Shown here one piece after another: positions 57,660 through 64,000 of a stretch of DNA of 64,000 nucleotides; position 1 is the stretch's first letter, and the number at the start of each line of letters is the position of its first letter. A model generated the notes under the pieces. The model was not told where the DNA came from, made no database searches, and saw only the letters and a list, made by a program, of their open reading frames with translations. The position numbers were made by a program, and so were the translations under genes. Source of the DNA: Brachypodium distachyon (taxonomy: Eukaryota; Streptophyta; Magnoliopsida; Poales; Poaceae); the NCBI RefSeq assembly GCF_000005505.3, contig NC_016132.3, positions 47,692,914 through 47,756,913 on the forward strand. Reading direction: 5' to 3'.

Positions 57660-58469
57660 CTGGTTTCTACTAATTCCTGACAAGAAAACGATGGAAAGAA
57701 AAAGAACTTGATTCGACCTGCAGAAGCAGGAACTGTGGACGTGTCATCGGTGCTGATGCCGTGGTCGGTTAGGACCAGATCGCGAGGAGCGCGGCGAGCT
57801 GGGGACAAATGAGAGCGCCTGCGAGTAGGTCCCGCGCTGCGCCGACAGGGCGGTGCGTGGCGAGGCGGCGGAGGAGAGCGACGGACTGCTTCGGGAGCGG
57901 GATGGTGGGACAGTGGGTGCCAACTTCAGCGCGAGCGAGACGGCGGCGGTGACATTTTCGTCCACTGCGGCGTGGATGGCGGCCGATAGCTCCAGATGCG
58001 TGGGAATGAGCCTCTTCATGGCCGGCGGCGGCGGCGGGTGGACTCGGATTCGTGGAGGAGGACGAGCGCGCATGCTTGCGGCGGCGGCTGTCGCCCCTTC
58101 CTGTGTTCTGGGCTTCTGGCTCCGCTGATACTGCCCCGGTGTTGGGCCCAGAAACGGGCTTCCAAGTTCCAAGCGGGCCGTACCGGAATTTTGTCCTGGA
58201 CGGGAACGCGCGAGGTGAGTGCGGGTTCCGACCCAGCAAACTTCGTTCGCGTCGACCACATCACATCAACCTGCTCCCATAATCTCCGGGCTCCTGGACA
58301 GGCGAGGAAACCACCACTCCTCGGCTTTTCCGATTCTTGATTGCGTTGCCTCACCTCTCTCCAATAAACCGATTTTGTTATCCCCCTCTCCAATTCGATC
58401 CTCCTCAGGTTTCATTTTTTTCTTTCTGTTTGCGTTTGTTCAGGGGCAGTGCGATCAGGAGGAGTTGCG
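57660..58469. other. Upstream region of the DnaJ gene; GC-rich
   Basis: A GC-rich divergent frame on the minus strand (57744-58259) is Ser/Pro/Arg-rich and shows no domain, so it is not called. The last ~140 bases before 58470 are CT-rich and fit a plant 5' leader. No TATA box is evident. Confidence 0.4.
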
Positions 58470-61400
58470 ATGGTGAAGGACACCGCGTACTACGACACCC
58501 TGGGGGTCAGCACTGCCGCCTCCGCGGCAGAGATCAAGAAGGCTTATTACCTCAAGGTGCGTAAATCCTAAAGCGATCAAATGCCGATGGCATGGGTCCT
58601 GATTTAACTGTGCTGGAGATGTTTGGGTTTTCAGGCCAAGTTGGTTCACCCGGACAAGAATTCCGGGAACCCTGATGCCGCGCGGAAGTTTCAGGTACAT
58701 TGTTTCGCTTCTGTTCTATTGCGCCGTGTGCTCCGCTCCTTCCCGTTCTATTCCTTGATTCTAGAATGCAGAGATAGTCGTATATATGGACTGTGGCTGT
58801 AGAATCAATATTCTAGGAGAGGCAATAGCAGCTGTGGATGCAGTGTCGCAATGGTTTGTAGATGACAGAACAAATGAGATGGTCACTCTGGTTGCATTTC
58901 TGTTCCTGATATTGTTTTACTTCGTAACAGAATTCGTTGTGTTGCATTGTTATACCCATTATCTCTGCAGTCTTTACAGGGCTACTAGCTTTCTGCAATC
59001 CTACAAATACTGACTTAAATGAGTTACTTCCGCAAGGAATTAGGTGAGGCCTATCAAGTTCTAAGTGACCCTGTAAAGAAGGATTCTTATGATAAGCATG
59101 GAAAGGAAGGTCTTCCCCAGTAAGCCTGAATTTTTTTTATACACTTATAATGAAATATTAAGCTCCCAACACCTTTTATGGTATTACACAGAACAAACCA
59201 AGTTTTTAAGGAAAATCCAATTGCCACGAAGAGTGAAATTTAACTTGTATGTCGCATGTGCATTTCTTTTGCTAATCATCCTTGTCAAATTTGTAGCTAA
59301 AGGTGCCACTGAATTTCTAATAATGGCATTTCAGTGATAACATGATTGATCCAACTGCTGTCTTTGGGATGCTCTTTGGGAGTGACTATTTTGAAGATTA
59401 TGTTGGCCAGCTTGCACTGGCATCCGTAGCTTCTGTAGAGACAGAGGAAGATTCAGATAGTCCAGAGGCAAGTGCAAGGATTCAAGAGAAAATAAAGGTA
59501 TAGTGCTCCAATAATACTCAGTTACTTGCAGTAAACTTTAGTCTTGGCAGATGCTTCACACCTGGACCTTAATACCTTCTCTGGGTTGCAGGAATTGCAA
59601 ACCGAAAGAGAGCAAAAACTTATTCAGAGCCTTAAGTTTAGAATTCAACCATACGTTGACAGAAGGCATAAGGAATTTGGTGATTGGGCAAGTGCAGAAG
59701 CTCAACGTTTATCTGAAGCCGGTATCATACTCACCTTCATCCCAATTTCCTTAGAAGCATGGGAATTTCATCAACTTGTATTGCTTTGCATATACGCATA
59801 TTTAATTGTTTTCTTTTTTCATGATTAACCAGCTATATTTATTTGAGTAAATTGCACTTTGCATCAGACAGATCACCACCTGTGTCAGTTTACACTAGGT
59901 TTTCTGAAAGATTTCACTTTGCACTATGTCTAGCACACAATAATATTTCTCTTTACAGCAGGTCCCGTAAAAGAAACACGCATATAAAGCACAGAATATC
60001 TAAAAACACTCATAGGTGTGTATTATTGGACGATATATATACCTATAGATATTGGTTAAAAAATATGATAATCTGCAGGCTGTGCAAAACACATGTGTGC
60101 TTCTTTTGCAGACATGTATGAAATTTTTAACCAGGTAGATGATCATGGTTTTTCACCAAAATCTATAGGTATATATTTCGTTCCATAATACACATGTATG
60201 ATTATTTCCAGATTTTTTCAAACTTGCATACGAGTGTTTTTTTACGGGACCTGGTGGACAGTATAGTATTGTTGTGCCGGACCTGCTGCACAGTAAAAAC
60301 CTTTTGCAAAATCTGGTGCAAACTGCAAAGTGACATGAGCAGTCAATCAGTCTCTCTTTCAAAAAAGAAGTCAAGCAGTGATCATCCTGGTGCAAAGTGC
60401 AAGTAACTCCTTTTTATTTTGGTTCATTTGTGTTCTTTTGTTGGGGTAAAAAACGCTTGATATTTAGGTCGGAGAAACCCTCCTATTTCAATTACTAGAA
60501 ATCAACTGAAGCTACAAAAGTTCAAAATGGAAGCATAGTGATGACTTGGACAGAATTCGCAAGATCCACCCACTATCTGAGAACTATTACAACATCATGG
60601 TGAAAAAAATAAGGTGAAACTTCATTACATTAATAAGCATTCACTTCCATCACCAATTTGAAGCCCAAGTATAGTTGATCTTCAGCACCGTCCTGCTCTC
60701 CTGCATCAAAAAATTTCATTGCCACATGTTCCATCAGCCTCGTGCCCTGGGAAATTGTTTTTTCTAGAATACTTTTTCTTAAGAGCGTAGTATTAAGGAG
60801 AAAGTGGAACAGGTATAACGCCACGAGTGTGCTGACGACCACACAATAAAATAAACCTAAACAACCTAAATTGAAGAAAACAGACAAGTTCGGTCAAAAA
60901 AAGAAAACAGACAAACTAAGTAAAACCAGGGAGAAAAACCAAGCAAACTAGCTGTATCGCATCACTGCTTGCTTTGCTTTCTTAGTTTACAGCGCCCATT
61001 CCTACTGCTTTCTTCATTTGGCAAATGCAGCATATAACAGAGGCGAGCCTTATGTTGAGAAAGAAAAATGCTTCACTACTTAATGGGTTGCTCTGCAACA
61101 ACTACCACTCATAGTCCTGAAGTATTTTTGGCCAATCAAGCACATTAACATAGTGAGGATTGGAGATAGCCTTGTGTTGAAAACATACTTCATTGAACAG
61201 TTTCCACACAGCCTAGATTTCAGTAGGTACTTTTACTGTAACCAAGCATTTCAAAGCCTTCCCAAATCTGTATTTGTTTTCCCAAACAAGCCAAAGGAAA
61301 ACTATGATCCTGGAAAGGATCTTAAGTCGAAAAGCTTCTGCGACTCATAATTTCTCAAGTATTATAGCATGATGCCTGCAAGACTCGTTTCCATTCCCTG

Positions 61401-63120
61401 ACTATGAAAACGATACATATTCTACTAGAGCTTTTCATGTGGTTCAGTTATGTAAAATAATATTTCAGCTTTCGGTGAGGCTATGCTTCACACTATTGGC
61501 TACATTTATGTTCGACAAGCAGCAAGAGAACTTGGAAAAAGTAGAATGTATATGGGCGTGCCATTCATAGCTGAGTGGGTTAGGGACAAGGGGCACCACG
61601 TAAAGTCACAGGTTAACGCAGCTGCAGGTACATCCTAGTATGCTCTTTTACCCGTGTTGTTTTCCTTCCTTTTGTGGAGAATTAGCCTGATCCTAAGTCT
61701 TATTATAGGTGCCATTGCTCTGATACAATTGCAAGAAGGGATGAAAAAAATTGAGGACGGAGACAACAAGGAAGAGCAGATTATGAAGAGCATCGAGGAG
61801 AAAAAGGACGCAATGCTCAGTTCCTTGTGGAAAATTAATGTGGTTGATATCGAATCAACACTTTGGCGTGTCTGCCGAGCAGTAAGCACTGCCCACCTCA
61901 GTTCATTGATGTTCACAGTGCCATGCACGTATGCTTATATTTCTGTCATGGTTATCATGGTTTTTATTCTTTCTCTATAGTTCTTGAGAGAGAATAATGT
62001 CTCCAAAGATGTTCTGATGTTGCGCACAAAAGGATTGAAAAAGCTGGGGTCAATATTCCAAGTAAGTTACTCTAACCCAGTTACTTCTCTCCCCAATCTT
62101 TCATGTTATATAAATTGCGTAAAATATGCATCCTACAAAATATCCCTTACAGCTCCCGGTTTATAACTTCTTGACAATGAGCTATGACACTGACTGCAGC
62201 CTTAGTTGACGATCTATATGATGTATTATTGTGGCTCTCGTAATGTTTTTCTAAAATTATTTGAGCCTCCAAAAATATTCGTAGGTGATTTTCCTAGCAT
62301 TATATTTTTGAGGGACGTATATCCGGTACTACCTCCCCAGCCTTTGGGTGCTACCGTGCTACCATGGTAGCATCCTAAAAGTTTTCAATTTGTTTGAAAA
62401 ACATTTAGTGCGTTTATAAAATATTTGCATACAATCACACAAATTCCGAATCCAAAATCATTATACACATTGAGGAATAAAAAGGAAAATTCATACACGA
62501 ATAGTACTTTGTAGGATTGTAAATACATATCTTATAAACTCACTCATTTAAAAAAATTATATGGGTGCTACCATGCGTTGGTAGCACGATAGCACTTAAA
62601 AGGGTGGTTGCACAGAATATCTTCTCGGGTCTCTAAGACTCATGTAGGTATGTCATTAGGCAAAACTCATTATAAAGCTCGGATAGTGTTGAGTATACTT
62701 AAGCTAGTTATGAAACTTTGAACTTCCAATTTTGAATTATTAATTAAATAGGAGTCTTTGACTGATTTGTTGGCATAACTGTTAAATTCAATATTTTTGG
62801 TGTGCTAACATTTCTTATCTCTAAGACATGTGCTCGAAAGAAAAAAAAACATTGTCAGTGTGCTCATCTCTAAGACATGTGCTCGAATTTTCTTTAACAT
62901 TGTCAGCGTGTCATCTCTTAGCTAAAGAATGCCATGTTGAGTGATTCCATATCCATCCCCATTTTCCATGTAAAACCAGGGTGCAAATTCATAGTAATGT
63001 GTTGTAATCTGGAACCCTTTCCCGTTTCCCATGTAAAACCAGGGTGCAAAATCACACTACCAGCGGGAAAACAGCCTGCGTGTTGAAAGCGGCACGTCAG
63101 AAGCAGCACCGTCTCCCTGA
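58470..63120 (+). CDS. DnaJ-X family J-domain co-chaperone
   Basis: Nine exons, 58470-58556, 58635-58694, 59037-59119, 59335-59497, 59592-59721, 61469-61627, 61709-61881, 61981-62061 and 63043-63120, are in phase and give 337 aa. The N-terminal J domain ([25 protein letters not shown] at 34-36, [14 protein letters not shown]) stimulates Hsp70 ATPase. It is followed by the DnaJ-X region ([72 protein letters not shown]). There is no Gly/Phe or zinc-finger domain, so it is a type III J-protein like Arabidopsis dnaJ 10. Intron 5 (1747 bp) and intron 8 (981 bp) are enlarged by transposons. The last acceptor is duplicated: a copy at 62978-62979 would give four residues then a stop. The alternative last exon after 62151 is less like the family. 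Confidence 0.92.
59845..60409. mobile_element. Foldback/Mutator-like MITE in intron 5 of the DnaJ gene
   Basis: Ends GAGTAAATTGCACTTTGCATC and, on the reverse strand, GAGTTACTTGCACTTTGCACC are inverted repeats. Nested inverted words follow (GGTCCCGTAAA/TTTACGGGACC, TATACCTATAGAT/ATCTATAGGTATA), so most of the 565 bp can fold back on itself. Flanks are T/A-rich (ATATTTATTT and TTTTTATTTT), and a clear target duplication cannot be stated. Confidence 0.65.
60410..61468. other. Remainder of intron 5 of the DnaJ gene
   Basis: About 1 kb of intronic DNA. A minus-strand frame (60630-60887) begins hydrophobic and continues into a charged stretch ([20 protein letters not shown]) that looks protein-like and may be a captured gene fragment, but I cannot identify it. 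Confidence 0.35.
62346..62600. mobile_element. MITE in intron 8 of the DnaJ gene
   Basis: GGGTGCTACCGTGCTACCATG at the left and, on the reverse strand, AAGTGCTATCGTGCTACCAACGC...GGTAGCACCC at the right are complex inverted repeats of GTGCTACC words. No target duplication was resolved. Confidence 0.55.
62958..63055 (+). repeat. Duplicated 3' splice site before the last DnaJ exon
   Basis: The sequence CCATGTAAAACCAGGGTGCA occurs twice, 63 bp apart (about 62966-62985 and 63029-63048). Each copy includes the branch-proximal tract, AG acceptor and first codons. The downstream copy opens into the conserved C-terminus; the upstream copy runs into TAG after GGT GCA AAT TCA. Confidence 0.85.
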
Positions 63121-63373
63121 TCAAGACGACCATGTACATGCCACCGCACCACTCAGCTGAGGCTTCCCCGCGCGAAGCACAAAGAGGAGTCTACTGTCCA
63201 CGGCTATTTCTTAGTGAGATAGGATATGAATAAACGCAAGGCATCGGACTTCTCCCTGTTGATCCGATCAGAATATCAGCAATTTTTAGATGGTTGCGAT
63301 CTGATGGGATTCGAACTGTTGTACTCCAACATAAAATGCGAACAATCAACGGGGGTCTCCCAGACCGGGCCAA

Positions 63374-63495
63374 AACGTGGCACGTCCGGAGATAACGTGT
63401 CTTCCTCCCGTCAGCTAGCCAGTGCATACGTGGCCGCATGCGGCGACTACGTGGCGTCCCTGCGCTTACCGCCGTCCTCCTACGGCTACATAAAA
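63374..63495 (+). promoter_or_regulatory. ABRE cluster and TATA box of the dehydrin gene
   Basis: ACGTG cores occur at 63375 (ACGTGGCACG), 63395 (ACGTGTC), 63428 (ACGTGGC) and 63449 (ACGTGGCG), followed by TACATAAAA at 63487-63495, about 185 bp before the start codon. A multi-ABRE promoter is the standard arrangement for ABA- and drought-induced LEA genes. Confidence 0.75.
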
Positions 63496-63677
63496 ACGGA
63501 ATCGTAGACGCTTGCTCCGCCTCCATTGATCGATCCATTCCCATCCTCTGCGAGCAGCACGCGCGCGAAGGCGCCGCCGCCGATCGAGACTAACTCACAA
63601 GCCACTGCCCACGGCCACAGAACCCAAATCGTGAAAATCCGTTAGAAAGAAAGCACTGCGGCGAGAGCGCGCAGCTA

Positions 63678-64000
63678 ATGGCGGACTACAGTGGAGAGTA
63701 CGGGCACCCGTACCCGCGCGTCGACCAGTACGGCAACCCAGTGCCGCCGGTCGACCAGTACGGCAACCCCATCCCGAGGGAACTGGGCCTGCTGCCCACG
63801 TACAGCTCGGAAGGCATCGGCGACATGGTGGTGGCGCCGGCCGATTACGGCGCCGGCATGGCTAGCACGGCGTACCCGCACGAGGGCGTGATACTTGGCG
63901 GCGGCGGCGCCGTTTCCCCGAACGGCGCCACCGAGGCTTACACACACGATGAGGGCGCGCTAAGCGGCGGCAGTCTCGCCCCTGGCGAGACCACGGCGTA
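63678..64000 (+). CDS. Dehydrin (group 2 LEA protein), Y2-type, partial
   Basis: 107 complete codons run from the ATG at 63678 to the window edge. Two Y-segments, VDQYGNP at residues 15-21 and 25-31, are separated by VPP, in the context GEYGHPYPR...IPRELGLLPTY. The following sequence is Gly/Ala/Thr-rich and hydrophilic, as in the phi-segments of dehydrins. The Ser-tract and Lys-rich K-segments expected for a YnSKn dehydrin lie beyond the edge. Dehydrins are disordered proteins that protect membranes and enzymes during drying and cold. The Gln in VDQYGNP replaces the commoner Glu, a frequent cereal variant. The ABRE cluster upstream fits ABA induction. Confidence 0.92.
   Translation, partial: MADYSGEYGHPYPRVDQYGNPVPPVDQYGNPIPRELGLLPTYSSEGIGDMVVAPADYGAGMASTAYPHEGVILGGGGAVSPNGATEAYTHDEGALSGGSLAPGETTA

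Noticed and set aside
57744..58259. 171-codon divergent frame upstream of the DnaJ gene
   Set aside because: Ser/Pro/Arg-rich without motifs. The ATG at 58259 is in poor context and a downstream MKRLIPTHLELS start is equally unsupported, so it was left as an open question.
62151..62208. Alternative last exon of the DnaJ gene after TTACAG
   Set aside because: It is in frame but encodes a tail unlike the family; the exon at 63043 encodes the expected [15 protein letters not shown] ending.
1..64000. CRISPR arrays, operons, phage or bacterial defence systems
   Set aside because: No regularly spaced identical repeats with unique spacers and no prokaryotic-type gene clusters; the window is plant nuclear DNA.

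Overview
The window reads as nuclear DNA of a grass (Poaceae, probably subfamily Pooideae). The evidence is plant gene families with many short exons and GT-AG introns, GC-rich grass-type 5' exons, and a dense load of grass transposons: Tourist/PIF-Harbinger and Stowaway MITEs, Helitrons, Ty1-copia and Ty3-gypsy-like LTR elements, and truncated LINEs. There are no bacterial operons, CRISPR arrays or phage genes. The species cannot be fixed from sequence alone.

Eight protein-coding genes are supported. From left to right: (1) a MAPKKK17/18-type stress kinase on the minus strand, running off the left edge; (2) a four-exon AWPM-19/PM19 membrane protein at 6.5-7.3 kb; (3) a 251-aa acidic plant protein of unknown function at 13.6-14.7 kb; (4) a six-exon SWEET2-type sugar transporter at 18.4-19.6 kb; (5) a SABATH carboxyl methyltransferase on the minus strand at 31.3-32.6 kb, with an intron in its 5' leader; (6) a 14-exon SEC14-nodulin phosphatidylinositol transfer protein on the minus strand at 43.9-48.9 kb; (7) a nine-exon DnaJ-X chaperone at 58.5-63.1 kb; and (8) the start of a dehydrin at 63.7 kb, running off the right edge. 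Reading frame and splice phase were checked by hand across every junction for genes 2-7.

The spaces between genes are mostly transposon strata. At 1.9-3.4 kb a Harbinger-type element carries a nested solo LTR. At 8.3-9.0 kb lies a LINE tail with a 16-bp target duplication. At 23-27 kb is a broken copia element. At 27.6-31 kb and 37.4-40.1 kb are Helitrons sharing one 5'-end family. At 49.8-53.7 kb is a non-coding, minus-oriented LTR element whose right LTR has a Stowaway inserted at its TATA box. At 55.1-57.7 kb a MITE abuts a Harbinger element that keeps only a broken Myb/SANT-type ORF1.

Several genes are plausibly tied to water stress or ABA: the MAPKKK17/18-like kinase, PM19, and the dehydrin with an ABRE cluster. 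They are separated by tens of kilobases and there is no sign that they act as a cluster. I found no convincing undescribed system. The most unusual signals are two housekeeping-type genes (SEC14-nodulin and DnaJ-X) whose splice junctions are duplicated in the adjacent intron, and an array of Helitron 5' ends.
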